A stretch of 64,000 nt of DNA from contig NC_056048.1 in the NCBI RefSeq assembly GCF_004379255.2, positions 15,461,197 to 15,525,196 on the forward strand. The letters run 5' to 3'. The notes below the pieces were generated by a model. That model saw only the letters and a program-made list of their open reading frames with translations. It was not told the DNA's origin and made no database searches. The position numbers and the translations under genes were made by a program. Positions 1-12,547 of this stretch are shown one piece after another (position 1 is the stretch's first letter; every line of letters begins with the position of its first letter). The DNA is from Salvia splendens (taxonomy: Eukaryota > Streptophyta > Magnoliopsida > Lamiales > Lamiaceae).

Positions 1-955
1 AAAAAGTTTCGTCCAGCTCCTATCCATCATAGGGGACGATTTTTGCTCTCCTCCATGAGCAGTTTTCGTCTTCTTTATTTGAGTCCTAGTATTCTGGTGA
101 GATCAGGCCACACTGATATCAGATTACAGTCTGGGAACCAGTCAGAAGATCCGTGGTTTAGTACGCAGATCTTCACGTGGAGAAGACGCGAGCCATCTTC
201 GATTCTGAAGTGAATCAACGTGGTAAATTGGCTTACTCTGTAGCAAGCATGTTTTAGGTATTATTCGTGCTAAAACGTGTTTAAATTCAAGTTATGAGCA
301 TGATACATGTGAGAATTACGCGAATAGAATTTGTCTAAATAATCTTCTAAATAGATCAGAATTTTATGTGATCCGTTAGAACGCACGCTTCCGCTGCGAA
401 CCCCAACACATTCTAGGTAATAAAGTGATTGTTTCGTAATAGAATTATAAGTTGAAATCTTAGGGATTATATTTTGGAATGCGATTAAACTAAGAGCTTA
501 AGCTCACTCCCCATTCTTCTCCCTTTGCGGAGTATACTAGCGAGAGATCTCGCTAGTTGGGCAGCTGCGCGTGTCAAGTCACTATCTCTTTTGTCGATAA
601 ATTTGAAGTGCTATACGTTGTTGCATGCTTAGTTGAGGTTTTATAAATATGTATAGTTGGATAGATTATTTTTGGTTGTAGCATGTTGCTAAGTATGTAT
701 TAGGGTGTGTCTAGTTATGTCTCAAAAAAAAAACAATATGCAGATAGAAAGTCAGGTTATTAATAAGAGGTTGAACGTATAAAAAATGTGACACCAATTG
801 TTCGTTTTCATAAAATGAGTAAGGGGTGTTACAATATCCTTTAACATATGACAATTATATATACCAATTTTTACATTTACATTCACAAATAAATGTGTAC
901 TATAGGTTACTGCTAATAATATGTTAAAAATAATTTAATCAAATACATTAAAATT
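1..955. other. No gene; AT-rich, probably repeat-derived
   Basis: I see no convincing coding region here. The stretch around 375-415 (a purine-rich 'cgcttccgctgcgaacc' motif followed by 'aacaca') resembles the end region of Ty1/copia LTRs, but no matching second LTR or protein domain is visible, so this is only a hint. Positions 537-556 hold a 9-bp perfect inverted repeat (CTAGCGAGA / TCTCGCTAG, 2-nt loop). A short A-run lies at 722-732. Confidence 0.4.
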
Positions 956-1256
956 TAAAAAGTATTTCTTCCATCTCATATAAGATGACACATTTCTCGG
1001 ATTTGGAATTGGAGTTGAAATTAAATTCCTATTCCAAATCCTATAAATTCCAAAATTTGAATTTTAAAGTCAAAACAAATATTTGAAATTTCAAATATTT
1101 TAAAATTAGATACTCACTCCATCTGCAATTAGGAGTTTCGATTTATCATTTTAGTTTGTCTGCAATTAGGAGTCATGATTCACTTTAACAATAAATGGTA
1201 GGTAGATCTCACATTTCACTAACTCATTACACTTACATTTTATTATAAAACTAATT

Positions 1257-1517
1257 CTCCTTCCGTCATAAAAAAAATAAACACACTTGTAAATGACACA
1301 AGTTTTAATGTGCAATTAGTAAAGTGAGAGAGAGGGGGAAAAGTAAGAGAGAGAGGGGGACAATGTAGTGGAAGGAGTGTTAGTGGATTGTATGGTCCAC
1401 ATTATAAATGATGTGTATGATTATTATTTATTGAAAACATTCTATATTTGGACTTGGTCGAATTTTGGAGGACGGCAAAAATGATAAAACTAGTCTACTT
1501 TTTAAGGACGGAGGGAG
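1257..1517. mobile_element. Stowaway-like MITE (about 261 bp)
   Basis: The left end reads CTCCTTCCGTCATAAAAA and the right end, read on the other strand, CTCCCTCCGTCCTTAAAAA. These are the terminal inverted repeats typical of plant Stowaway (Tc1/mariner-type) elements. The interior is AT-rich and non-coding. A TA follows the right end, but the left flank is degenerate, so the dinucleotide target duplication is not clear on both sides. Confidence 0.7.
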
Positions 1518-3789
1518 TATATAAAAATGTGTCACGCCCGCCCTTTCTAAGGATAGAAAGAACGGTTTATTGCAACTAGGGTGGGATATATGAAGCGAGG
1601 AAGAAAGGGGATTTGAGACAATATCACACTTGGACAACAATAGACTGAATAGTAATTTATTTAATTATAAAAAATGATGTATCATAGTGATCGAGTTTCA
1701 ATGTATCTCGGTGCGCAACACATTATTCAAAAGATAAATAGTTCAGCGAAAAGAATGGAATCATATATGAAGACACGACCCATTCGGTACGGATAACAAG
1801 TAGACTTCAGAGGCTCCACTCAACACCCACCACGACTTGTCAATGCTCAACCTGGACATAAGGAAAACATATGCAGGGCTGGGTACTTGAAAAGATACCC
1901 AGTGGACAGTTGCCGAAAGTGTTTGCATAAAAATAATTGTCAAGCCAATTTCAAGTGAGCTTGGGGTTTAGCTTTCAAAATAACCCAAGTACACAAAATA
2001 TTTCCACTTTCATCAAAATCGTCTGGCCATACATTTTCCATCAACCATACCCTATCTGAAGGTGATCCCCGTGTACCGGGAATATGGCCACATTCCACGA
2101 TGGTCACTAGACCAGCCAAATACGCGACAAATGGCTCACGGTCCCCACATGGTGATCGCTAGTCTATGCGGGGTTTGCGACCCACACTTAAACCCAAATT
2201 CGATTAACCTCAGGCAAAGCCAGGCATCTAACACACAGTCAGGCATCCGACACACAGTCAGGGCAGATAGGTATTCCACAAAATCCAAAACACGGCATGA
2301 CAACCATTCATTTCACGTCAAAGTATTTATCATCATTGGGAACAAAGCCCAAAATATTTCATGAACGGTACTTAAAAGAAATCCCACCTCGTTCACTTAA
2401 GAGATCTCGCACTTGCGTATTTCCTCTTTCCGGATTAGAGTCGTACGGAACAAACCCCTTTTAAACAACAAGGTAGTAACACAACAATCAGCGTGAGAAA
2501 ACTACTAATTAGAATGTATGCACCCTAATTAAAGCCTTTTATCTCGTTTCTCGATTATTCGCATATTCTCAATTATTCGGCGGTCACCTAAGACGTCGCG
2601 TGCGACGCCGGTCGGCCGCTCACGCCCATGTTTCATCTGTTGGCTCCTCGTATTTTTCACCATGATGTCAAATTAATTCTCAAAATTTATTTAAGCGCAT
2701 AACTGAATTATCGCAACAATTTCCCTTTGTAAAAAAAATTATATATTTTGGACTTGGGATGAATTATTCGTACTTCAAAATTATTCCGGGATTTAATTAA
2801 ATAATTCTCCATAATTAAATTAATTATTGACCCAAGATTTAATTATTTCATGCCCAAAGTAATCTAGACCAACCCACCTTATTCCTCCATTTTAAAATGA
2901 TGAGGCCCAACTCCATTAAAAGAAAAGAGAGCCCAACAATTATACTCCATCCTCTACAATCGGTCAACTCCTCTCCTTCCACCTCAAAACATCCGCCACC
3001 CCCAAATCTCAACACAAACCCCAATTCACCGTCGCCTTCTCTGAATTCGTCGGGAATGGCTACTGCTTCCACCACCGTCGATTTCCGATTCAAACCGCAG
3101 TTCTCCTCCTTCCGGGATACATCCGCCGTCGTCTACACACCGTCACCACTTCACCAATCGCAGCCTCTGCAGCGAGAGGAAAGGGCGGTAGCCGTCCCTC
3201 CGTCGCTGCCACTGTCCAGCCGAGCCGCCTTCGCCGTCAGACGCCGCTGCTCCGTCGGCGGTCGTGCACCTCGCCGTTCTCCAATTCACCGCTGCCGGTG
3301 TCTGCTCGCTGTTCGGCAGCCCCCAAAACAAGACCGAACAGCCCCGAAACAACTCCGAACAGCCCCGAAACGAACCCGAACTACCCCGATTCAACCCGCA
3401 AGATAAGTTCTCTCTACCAAGATATGTTCTTTCGTATTTTCCGATTAATCACAGCGGGTTCAATTCGTGAAAGTTCGATTGGTTGTGTTCGATTTATGTT
3501 ATTGATAGAATTACTTGTGGGGAGATTGGTGTATGATGCTAATATGCTAAATGTTCATGCTTTGGATTTGGGTAGAAATTATACCTCAGTGAATAGAACT
3601 CGGTTGTGGAGTTTGTAAGGCCAAAAAGATGAGTTCCTTGACAGATACTGAATGTTAAATGTTCATGCTTTGGATTTGGGTAGAAATTTTACATTTGTTT
3701 GATTTCAATACAAGTGGTGAGAGTTTGATATACTGAAGTGACCTGAGAAGAGAGATAATGTGATGTATGCGTGATGTGTGTGTGCAGGT

Positions 3790-4245
3790 GCAGATTAAAC
3801 AGCTACAGAGGATTTACTCAACCGCTACGCCCAGTAAATCTCAGTCTAGCTGAATATGTCGTTGGGACACTCTCAATCGCTTCAAAACCTTAACCCATTT
3901 ACTATTGGCTAGTATAGGGTAGTAAGGATTGATCTCAAAGAGACGGAAGGGGTTAGCAAATGTTCAGAGAATTTGAAAGGGGTTGGCTGTTGCCACGCAA
4001 CTCATGTGTTAAGACTTGTTTAACTACTAGACTCCGAGAAATTTAAAGGTAACTAATCTACCTACTAGACCTAGGAAACAGGAAAAGGGACATACGCATG
4101 GAAACAGGAAAAGGGACATACGCATGCATGGCTAACGGCAATGAAATTTAACTACATAATTCAGATAACTAAACTACTGGGTCAAGCAAACGGATTTCTG
4201 AAAACAGCTGAACAATGCGTAAACATGCCGTGGGGACCATTTTCT
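3790..4245 (+). repeat. Non-coding dispersed repeat, homologous to 24140-24545
   Basis: Landmarks occur in the same order and orientation in both places: 'aaaaccttaaccca', 'tagggtagtaaggattga', 'ggctgttgccacgcaact', 'gtgttaagacttgttta' and 'gtggggacca'. The copies are clearly diverged. Similar blocks occur in non-coding parts of plant LTR elements, but I cannot assign the class. The following 1.3 kb (to about 5580) is A-rich and shows no supported gene. Confidence 0.55.
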
Positions 4246-4304
4246 GAAAAACTGCAGAAAGTAAACAACGGCCAGCGGCAGATCAGACTTCTAACTAACT
4301 TCTA

Positions 4305-4343
4305 ACTTCATCTTCATCTTCATCTTCATCTTCATCTTCTTCA
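4305..4343 (+). repeat. Hexanucleotide microsatellite (TTCATC)n
   Basis: About six consecutive CTTCAT units, the last imperfect. It lies in non-coding repeat-derived sequence. Confidence 0.85.
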
Positions 4344-5826
4344 ACGATACACACAAACACAAACGAAAACAGAGCATCAAACATGTGAAAACAGAGCAAT
4401 CTCAGATCTGACCTCAAACATTACGATTAAGCATAAAAACTACTAGATCTAAACTACTAGGCCGGGCAAAATAAGTAAAAAACAGTAAATATCCATAATC
4501 ATGCAAATCAGAACTTCACGTCTCAGATCCACAACTCTGATCAACAATTCAACTCAAATCAACAAAAACCAACTCCGATTACATTCAGATCCATACTCCT
4601 CAATTCAGATTCAGCCGAGTCAACAATAAATCAACTCCTATCTCGACTCCAAATCAAACACCAATTGCAAAAAACATCCAAATCAGTAAAAACCAACAAT
4701 CAAACATCAAGCAACTGAATAGTACACAGAAACTTCCATAGCCACGAAATTAAGGTTCAACACAGAAATATTAAACGCCGAACTTCCAATAGAAGAAGTT
4801 CACGACGAGCAAAAATAAAGAAATTGTATCTTCGCCCTTCGTAAGGACGGTGTTACACCATGGAAACTGAACTAGACCACCCTAAACTCCCAGAATTACC
4901 CCATTGATGTTAAGTGCGCAGAGAAATATGTGTGTGAAGTGAAGAGGAACGAGCTAAGAGCGAAAAGTGAATGTGTGAGAATGATGATGACTCTCTTCAT
5001 GATTGTATCTCTATTTATAGTTGAGGCTCGGACTCCTATGGTACTCTCCCTTTATGATTTGTCACTTTTGTCCTTACTAGAAGATCCTTCAAAAGATGCT
5101 TTTCCGCTCACAGCTGTTTCCGCCTTTGCTCCTGTAATCCTCTGGGTCAGGTTGCAAGTTGGCTTCTTCACTCCATTTTCCTTCGATTTCCTCTGCCTGG
5201 TAAATTTTCCATCCGCTCCCTGGGTCTGGCAGATTCTCTACGCACCTAAACTTATAAATGTATGTTAGTTCATGAATATCACAGAATTTAACCCCATAAC
5301 CGATGCATGAAATGAGCCTTATCATATACGAATTGATGAAATGGATTACCTAGTTTGGAACTGAATTGAGAATTCAGCAGCTCTTCGAATTCTCGGTTTC
5401 CGTCGTGAATCTTTTGAGAATACTTCCATGAGTTCTCGGTTGTCAAAGAATTGGAAAACGAAAGCAAAATGGAACGGATATTACCGTGACTTGGAATGGC
5501 AGAAACTTGGAAATCAAAAGCTCTTCTACTTGAAGAGGTCACCTTAAAGTAGACGACGCCCACAACCGGTCTACTAAAACAAAGACTTAGACTTTGTTAA
5601 GTTACTTATGTATTTAAACATGCAATAAACATCCATTAAATGTAAAAACTTAACAACATTATGACAAAAATAATCTGTTTTATTTCTTGGAAAATAAAAT
5701 AAGAGTTTTTACCGTATTCAATCATTCGAAAGTTGATTTCTAATATATAAACTCTAACACTACTCTCCTTCTCTCTCGGCTCTCTCTCACTTTGTTTTGC
5801 TTGGAAATGTAGATTGTGAAAAGTGG

Positions 5827-6168
5827 GGATGGAGAGTGAGACTGCCGTGAATTATGAGGGAGTAGAATATGGGAATTCAATTACCACTTAATTGGGTGAT
5901 TAATGGGTAAATAGTGGCTGCATTCAACCGTGATAAACCCTCATGATTATGATTAAATTTGGGTGTTTTAATTTGCAGGTAACGGCTGGGAGAGTGGGAT
6001 GGAGAGTGAGACTGCCGTGAATTATGAGGGAGTAGAATATGGGAATTCAATTACCACTTAATTGGGTGATTAATGGGTAATTAGTGGCTGCATTCAACCG
6101 TGATAAACCCTCATGATTATGATTAAATTTGGGTGTTTTAATATGCAGGTAACGGCTGGGAGAGTGGG
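5827..6168. repeat. Tandem duplication, period 170 bp
   Basis: The unit starting GGATGGAGAGTGAGACTGCC at 5827 restarts at 5997, and the shared end 'gagagtggg' follows each copy. By eye the copies differ at two positions (a/t at about 5912 versus 6082, and in the 'aatttgcagg' versus 'aatatgcagg' motif), so the duplication is young. It lies inside the minus-strand LTR-type element. Confidence 0.9.
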
Positions 6169-6907
6169 ATGGAAGCTGGAGCAGATTTTGAAGAGTAGGA
6201 GTTTTTGCTAGGAACGACAATACCGTGAAGAAGAAAAGGAAAAGAATTGGGTTCAAAAGATCTCCCACAATTTTATTTGATTTGATCGAACTCATTTAGT
6301 TGGAAATGAGAGCCCAACTTGTAATTATTTATTTGATTTGGACTTCCATTATTTTCCATGGCCCAAAGCCTTTTTGTAAAATAAACATTGGACTCTATTT
6401 AATTGCGAAGCCCAACCATTTACTTTACTTTTCGCATCTCTTTTATTAATTAGAGTTCACGGAAAACTTTAATTAATTTCGTCGGCCCGTTCCCAACCAA
6501 GATTAAAATAACGCAACCAATTAATATTTAATGTTGTTCTAGATATTAATTCTTCAAAAATCGATCCATACTTCAAAGCACGCCACGTACTCCGTAGTAC
6601 TTCCAATTAAATTCCACAAAGATCGAAAATAATATTCCTTTCCACCGAAACAAAACACTCTCCATAATATTTAGAACACCGTACACACTTCCCTTCGTGC
6701 AATCCAACCAAAAGAAATAGCCCCTTGGTGTTATGCCAAGTACTATAATAATTCACCGCCAAAGAATATTATTCGTGCACAAGCCCGAAATATTTAATTC
6801 CTCGCTCCGCGAGAAATTAAATATTAATTTTCAGAAAATTCCAAATAATCACGATATCGCATTTTTAAAAAAATATTACTTGGAAATTTCGCGGGTGTTA
6901 CAAAATG

Positions 6908-8019
6908 AATCTCACATACCACTATTTTTTTCCACCCACTTTCCTTTAAATTTTATAAAACTTATGCCGAACTCAAATGACTTTTGTAGCAGGACGCAGT
7001 GGTACCACTTAAACACACACCATACACACACATAACACATTGCTATAGACAATGCACAAGATACACACAGAACTCAAAATACACTAAATACACACAAATG
7101 AGCTTAAACACACAACACAAACTCCGCAGCCATCAATACATTGTAAGTCAAAATATGTAGAAAATTACTTAATCTATATACATAAAAGTTAGTTATTTTA
7201 AAAAATTAATGCTTAAGTTTTGGTTAATTTTTTAACTTATCAAACAAAAAATTGGAAATGAAATATTATTACATAATCTATATACATAAAAGTTAGTTAT
7301 TTAAAAAAAATAATGCTTAAGTTTTGGTTAATTTTTTAACTTATCAAACAAAAATTTGGAAATGAAATATTATTTCAAATTAATTAATTAATTTTATCAT
7401 GCAAATCATTTTAAATTGATTCTAATTATTAAAGTGTTACACTCAATTGCATAAAATTTCAACTGAGAAAGTATTCTTATCCCCTTAATACCATATATTA
7501 TAGTGTGTAGCTTATATGTGCAAAATGTCACGTGTTTTGGTAGTACTCAATTTTACAGTTATATCAAAATTTAAAATATTTACTTTAACTATGAAATTTA
7601 ATTTAAAGAAGTATGATAATTTAAAAATGGAATTCAGTTTAAAATTCAATTATTTTGTAGATTCAAATAATAAATTAGATTTTAAAGACATCAAGTTCCG
7701 TCCAAATTTCGAATTCCATGTTTAATCCAACCTAATTATTTTGGAAGTGTAGCTTCAGAAATTGAACTGAACTGTATAACATTACTATTGTAGGCTTGTG
7801 AGAGCTAAAAGTATTCTGACGCCCCGGCCAAGAGATATGGCTTTGCAATGCAAACAACTAAAAAATGTGATTGACGGCCAAGAGATATGGCTCAGTGATT
7901 GACGCCCCGGCCAAGTCTCTTCTTCCAGCATGACTCAACCCGACCCAGTGTCTACCGAAACCTTAATGTCCGAAGCAATTATTGCAAATCCTCCCGCTTT
8001 CGGTTAGTTACTTGACGGT
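6908..8019. other. Spacer between two LTR insertions, AT-rich, no gene seen
   Basis: This is the original target between the insertion at 6902/6903 and the LTR starting at 8025. It is strongly AT-rich to about 7740. At 7820-7925 it contains a twice-repeated phrase (gacgccccggccaag, and 'ggccaagagatatggct'). Short open frames exist, but none has a recognisable domain or plausible exon borders. Confidence 0.4.
7171..7378. repeat. Tandem duplication, period 104 bp
   Basis: The unit starting AATCTATATACATAAAAGTT occurs at 7171 and again at 7275. The copies differ at only a few A/T positions. It is non-coding and AT-rich. Confidence 0.9.
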
Positions 8020-8440
8020 TCATCTGTAACACCCCGACTTTTTCTACCATTTTATTGTGTTCTTGAAAGGACCGTCGTTTGTGCACTTGAAAATTTTCCG
8101 ACCTTGTTTCTTTTGTCGTGAGACGAATTTTACTTTTTGAGTCCATATAATTCTTCCTCTTTTGAGCCCAAAATTAGTCTCTTAATTTTAAATCCAATGA
8201 TATCTATCACTCTTCAATATCAAATCCACGATAGTTATCTAAAATCTCTCCAACCACCAAATCCATCAATACCTATTAGTTTTGGCCTATATATATCCAA
8301 TCAATTCCACAATTTAAACCATTCTCTCAAAATTCCAAGAAACAAAACGTGAGGGGGAGAGAGAGAGACGACAGAAGTTCCAGCAGCGAGGGACAACAAG
8401 AAAACGAGGATCATTCCCCGCCACATTCAGCGCAAGAGTA

Positions 8441-9440
8441 TTTTTGGTGCAACTTAATTGGTCTACCAATTCAATTATTTGATCAAGCGGCGCTCTACGC
8501 TATCGGCAAACTTTTGGGCACACCGATCCAAATCGATCGGGCCACGGCAAACAAAACTAGGTTGTCTTTTGCTCGACTTTGCGTTGAGATAGACATATCA
8601 AAGCCACCCATCGAGGAGATCATTCTAGACATTGGCGGCCGCGAGACGGTTCAACAAGTTAAATGGGACAAGATTCCATCCTATTGCCGGGAGTGCAAAC
8701 ACGTTGGGCAAAAAAGTGAGATATGCTATGCGGTAGGCAAGACGGAAAGGCCGATCAAGAGAAACTACAACACCGTTCCTACCAAGCAACAACAACATGA
8801 TGATAGGAATAATCAAGGAACAAGGGATTCCCCAAGATCCTTCATGAATGGAAAGGAGTGGAGAGCCCAGAGAAGAGCAAACAACACGGGTGATCGACAC
8901 AACAATGGCCCGCGCTCAAGCGAGGCCGTGGAAGCCGAACGGATGGGGCCGGACATTCTTGGAAACCTCCAAGAACCTATTGACCCGGAGGAGGGTGATC
9001 ATCCCGAGAGAGAAGGAAACCATGACCGGACACACCCCAAACAACGGACGGGGTTTCTTCCCTTTCACTACCCCCGGAGAGACGGTTCCCCTAGTGCCGC
9101 AGGGAAGGGGGTGCACGGGCGCAAGGGGTCGGCCGGCCCGGGATTTCAAGGTTCGAATGGCTCGGCTCGATTGCCTTCAATGGAGAAACTTGAAGCTCGA
9201 GCTAAGGAAAGTCACATGAGCACGAACCAATATTATTCGCTCATGGATAATGAAGATTTTGACGGGGATGGGTTCGATGACATTGAGACCATCGAGGTTG
9301 AGCGGCAGCCGAATACCGATGCCGAGGACCCCATCATGCTTATCATGGAGGGCGAATCAAGCCGCACCCCGCAAGATCATCAACTCACCAATTTTCAAGG
9401 GGGGTCTTCACACCCACCGGGTACGAACCTCCATTGTTAA
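8441..9440 (+). pseudogene. LINE-1 ORF1 fragment (DUF4283 C-terminal part and zinc knuckle)
   Basis: This fragment encodes the C-terminal third of a plant LINE ORF1 protein, an RNA-binding partner of the element's RNA. It enters within the DUF4283-like domain (WCNLIGLPIQLFDQ at about 8447) and passes through LSFARLCVEIDI to the CCHC knuckle at about 8685-8730. The knuckle reads CRECKHVGQKSEIC; the intact relatives in this window have His where this copy has Gln, so zinc binding is probably lost. The tail keeps HMSTNQYYSLM (about 9215) and a stop TAA at 9438-9440, three nucleotides before the ORF2 ATG. The open frame runs back into LTR sequence (8349-8440), which is fortuitous. Confidence 0.88.
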
Positions 9441-9730
9441 TTATGTCTTTCAATCTCATGTTTTGGAACGTTAGGGAATCGTGAATGCGGCCACCCAAAA
9501 CGTTTTAAAAAGATTAATTAAGTCTCATAATATTAACTTTCTTGCAATAATGGAGCCGCTCACGGGCCCCAACCCGGAGAAGTTCTCCAAGACCTTGGGG
9601 CTGGTTTTCCAAGGCTCAAATCTTAATGGGAAGATCTGGGTGTTTGCTGAAGAGGGCGCAAGCTTTTGTGCCGAGTGCGACACGGAGCAGGTTCTTCATG
9701 GTCGGGTTGAGTCCCCTCGCCTTGCGGGAC

Positions 9731-10073
9731 TGATACGAACCTCTATTATTATTATTTAGTTTAGATATTATAGGGATTTAGCATATCTTTTTCTATATCT
9801 TTGTTTTCTTGTTCATTAAGTCAGTAGCATTATAAATAGGATAGACTGTTATCTTTTTTATTCATTCAATCAATATATGAAATATTCATTCTTTTGGCTC
9901 AATTGAGTAGCAAACAAGAAACATCTCCTAAGGTTGCCGACGAGGCTGATCTCGCGCTCAACCGCCCCTTTTTGCCGTCCAAGTCATGACCCAACGTTGG
10001 GCGCTCGACAACGACGACATCTCGTTTCTTGATTTTGTATGGAAATCGACGTTAAGAAGGACGGTCCTTAACA
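9731..10073 (+). repeat. LTR, 343 bp, plus orientation (left outer LTR)
   Basis: It starts TGATACGAACC and ends CCTTAACA. It is nearly identical to the inverted copies at 14328-14670 and 16385-16727, which have the same length. It contains a TATA-like 'attataaatagg' near 9830. In contrast to the minus-strand copy, the primer-site motif ACTGGTGCTTTCAT does not follow directly; a degenerate version (gttggtgctttcat) is 170 bp downstream, so about 170 bp have been inserted or rearranged here. Confidence 0.9.
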
Positions 10074-10266
10074 ATAAACATCATCGGGACGCATCTCGTC
10101 CATGGGTCTACTCTCGAATTCACTTTAGTCAAACTGCTGGCGTTGGTAATTGGTGGGATCGCGGCAGCCAACAGGGTGTTGGCGACGGGATGATCCGTTC
10201 GGGAAGGTATCCGGGCGAGAAGCACCCCAGCGCTCCCTTCCGTTGGTGCTTTCATCCTATGTAATC

Positions 10267-11292
10267 ATGAAACGCTTCAACAACAACGGTAAGTCGGTTT
10301 GGGGATCGTCCCGACCCGATGTCTTTTCACGTCGCCAACAGCCGGTTGGATGTCGTGATTTTGGGAATTACAACCGTCGGCCGTTCGACGACGGTGAGAT
10401 GGAGAACAGACCCGGAGAGGGGTCACACCATGATGATCCGGTTAGCCTTAAACTGGATCGCCTGCTGGATCGCTTGGATAAGCTGATTGCGTGGAGAGAC
10501 AAGACTGATCGGCGGTTTGAGAACCTGGAACCCGCATGGTCTCGCTATACAGAACCTCCACTGGGATACGAGTACGGAGAGGACTTCGATGATGAAGATT
10601 TTCGTCAACAGAAACCTTGGGAAATTGGTTATCGCCAATCTCGTAACCAGTCCAACGGGTACGATCAGTCAGTCGATCGCCCGCCGTCTTGCTGGGACCC
10701 ACACCAGAGGTTTCAAATCGCGGGGTATGTCAAACCGGAGCGGGTCAAAATGCATCCTCCTCGTTTCGCGGGGACAAATGCATCAAATTGGATCTCGAGG
10801 GTCGAATCTTACTTCAATCATTTGATGATGCCCGATGCCCAACGATTGCACTACGCGGTCATGTTATTTGATCCACCAGCGACGGATTGGGTATTCAACT
10901 ATTTTGCAAATAACAATTTCGTGACGTAGCAGGATTTCTTGGAGGATGTGCTTGATCGTTTTGATCGTCAAGGCCCTAAACCAGTTATGAAGGAGAGGCT
11001 ACAGTTGAGTAATCCGGCGCAGCAGTCATCGCAACCTTTACCGACGCCGTTTCAGACCCAGGGAGGTCCGGGACGTGCGGTTGATCATGCAAGATCGCCG
11101 AGGGTCCGGGTTTCGCAGGCAGAAAAGGCGGAACGAGCTCGGTTGGGTCTGTGTTATTACTGCCCAGATAAATGGGTGGTGGTTCATGTGTGCAAACAGT
11201 GTTTATTGTGTTACGCCGAGGAGGGAGATGAAGGCGTGGCCACTTACGATGAGAAAGTTCCCAACAATGCCGCTCACAATGGGGGGCTCTAA
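10267..11292 (+). pseudogene. Ty3/gypsy gag remnant with core domain and zinc finger
   Basis: This is a structural Gag protein of a non-autonomous gypsy element; Gag packages element RNA into virus-like particles. The ATG at 10267 begins a frame with an N-terminal charged region, then the gag core (HPPRFAGTNASNWISRVESYF to FLEDVLDRFD, about 10750-10970). A chromovirus-type zinc finger follows near 11150 (CYYCPDKWVVVHVC, CX2CX6HX1C). A TAG at 10927-10929 replaces a residue that is normally Trp at this place in gypsy Gag proteins; otherwise the frame is open to the TAA at 11290-11292. A further frame to 11878 contains acidic LLEDKEE repeats (11395-11470) and a VFDPGGDASSKLL segment that recurs in the other copies just before the polypurine tract. 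Confidence 0.8.
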
Positions 11293-11858
11293 TCTTGATG
11301 TTCCAAACGACGAGGCCATAGAAGAGATCGATAAGACCGACAATATGCCGCTGCAAGGGCTCGTCGGGGTATATGATGAGAAGATTGTCGAAGAGGAGGA
11401 CACATTGCTAGAAGAGGAGAAGACATTGCTAGAAGATAAAGAGGAGACATTGCTAGAAGATAAAGAGGAGAGTGGTTCTATTGGTAAAGGGGAGAAGATA
11501 ATCGCATCGTTCAATGTGGCTCAAATGTCATTGACGGATGGTGCGAACTGTGGGTTTAAGAGAGGTGGTGATTGCACTGGTGTAAGGACAATTGCCTATT
11601 TCTATGTGGATTTCGTTGATGCGGATGTTCCAAGTATTGTTCATTGTTCGACATCACTCGTCGTCGATGCGCGATTCATCCCTCCGTGCAATGACGCGCC
11701 ATATTTGAGTGTTCTTGGAGGTGATAAAGGAAGACATTCAACTGTTCGATATGTGTTTGATCCCGGAGGAGATGCCTCGTCAAAGCTTCTGCGTTCGACA
11801 CTTTGTTGCTTCGTAGTTTCCACCTTGAGGACAAGGTGGATTTTAACCGGGGGAGAGT

Positions 11859-12155
11859 TGATACGAGCCTTCGTATAGTTTAGATTTATTAGGGATTTGA
11901 ATATCTTTTCATATATTTGTTTCTTGTTCATTAAGTAGATATTCTAGCATTATAAATAGATAGGGTGTTATCATTTTAGGAAGTCAATCAATCAATGAAA
12001 GAAATATTATTTTTCCACAAACAATCGTGAATTGTTCTATCAACCCTAGTCACGCCGCTGCCCGATGGAGGAGCTCCGCGCACAGCCACGAACTAGATCG
12101 CCGCCGATCCTACGTAAGGACGCCGGAGAAAGGGATACGACAAAGGGTCGTATCA
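11859..12155 (+). repeat. LTR of a second subfamily, 297 bp, plus orientation
   Basis: It starts TGATACGAGCC and ends GGGTCGTATCA, a short terminal inverted repeat TGATACGA/TCGTATCA. It is preceded by a polypurine tract (ccgggggagagt) and followed directly by the primer-site motif ACTGGTGCTTTCATTGAGAG. It is homologous to, but clearly diverged from, the 343-bp LTR at 9731. Confidence 0.85.
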
Positions 12156-12547
12156 ACTGGTGCTTTCATTGAGAGCCTCCTGCTCTCAATGGAGAGAATA
12201 ATAAGTTGAAGAGTTATTCGCAAGAGCAGGAGGAGCTGAGGAAGCAGATTGTGAAATCTCAGGTGGAGAGGAAATTATATGATGATAAGGAGCTGCCACA
12301 TGGAGGATGGATGAAGGGCTTGCTAGCCACAAAGACACTTAACATCGGGCTAAACATGCCGGCAACACCTGTTGTCTTCACGAATGTTCAGGAATGTGAT
12401 GGGGATTACTATGTCAGGAGACGTTTGCCTATTTGGCGTGTGTTCGATCCAGGAGGAGACACCTCACCAAAGCTTTTGCTTCCAACTATCGTCGTTGCTT
12501 CGTAATTTCCACCTTGAGGACAAGGCGGATTTCAACCGTGGGGGAGT
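12156..12547 (+). other. Internal remnant of a gag-only LTR element
   Basis: After the primer-site motif at 12156 there is a shortened interior without the gag core. Near 12440-12505 it encodes VFDPGGDTSPKLL, the same pre-polypurine segment seen at 11755 and in the minus-strand copy. It ends in a polypurine tract (gtgggggagt) immediately before the LTR at 12548. Confidence 0.7.

Larger units (their letters stand above)
1530..6902 (-). mobile_element. LTR-type element, minus strand, probably a solo LTR enlarged by insertions
   Basis: On the minus strand it starts TGTAACACCCGCGAAA at 6902 and ends GGGCGGGCGTGACA at 1530. A perfect 5-bp duplication AAATG flanks it (1525-1529 and 6903-6907). Its last kilobase (about 1530-2600) is homologous, in inverse orientation, to the end of the plus-strand solo LTR at about 21500-22542: both carry the stretch ending in a 'tactcagccctg' motif followed by 'gcaggttgagc'. 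No gag, protease, RT or integrase domain is recognisable, and I find no second copy of either LTR end inside, so I favour a solo LTR. At 5.4 kb it is too long for one LTR; parts between about 2500 and 5800 (including sequence that reads as LTR on the plus strand at about 2740-3780) are probably later insertions. A degenerate non-autonomous element is the alternative. Confidence 0.65.

Noticed and set aside
2062..2364. 100-codon open frame
   Set aside because: Lies in the part of the LTR shared with 21845-22150, where the frame is not kept.
2897..3406. 169-codon open frame rich in Pro/Ser/Arg on plus
   Set aside because: Low-complexity GC-rich LTR-like leader sequence, overlapped by open frames on the other strand and in other frames; no domain and no exon signals.
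8349..8440. N-terminal extension of the LINE-1 ORF1 frame
   Set aside because: This part is solo-LTR sequence before the LINE boundary and target duplication; the fused frame is accidental.
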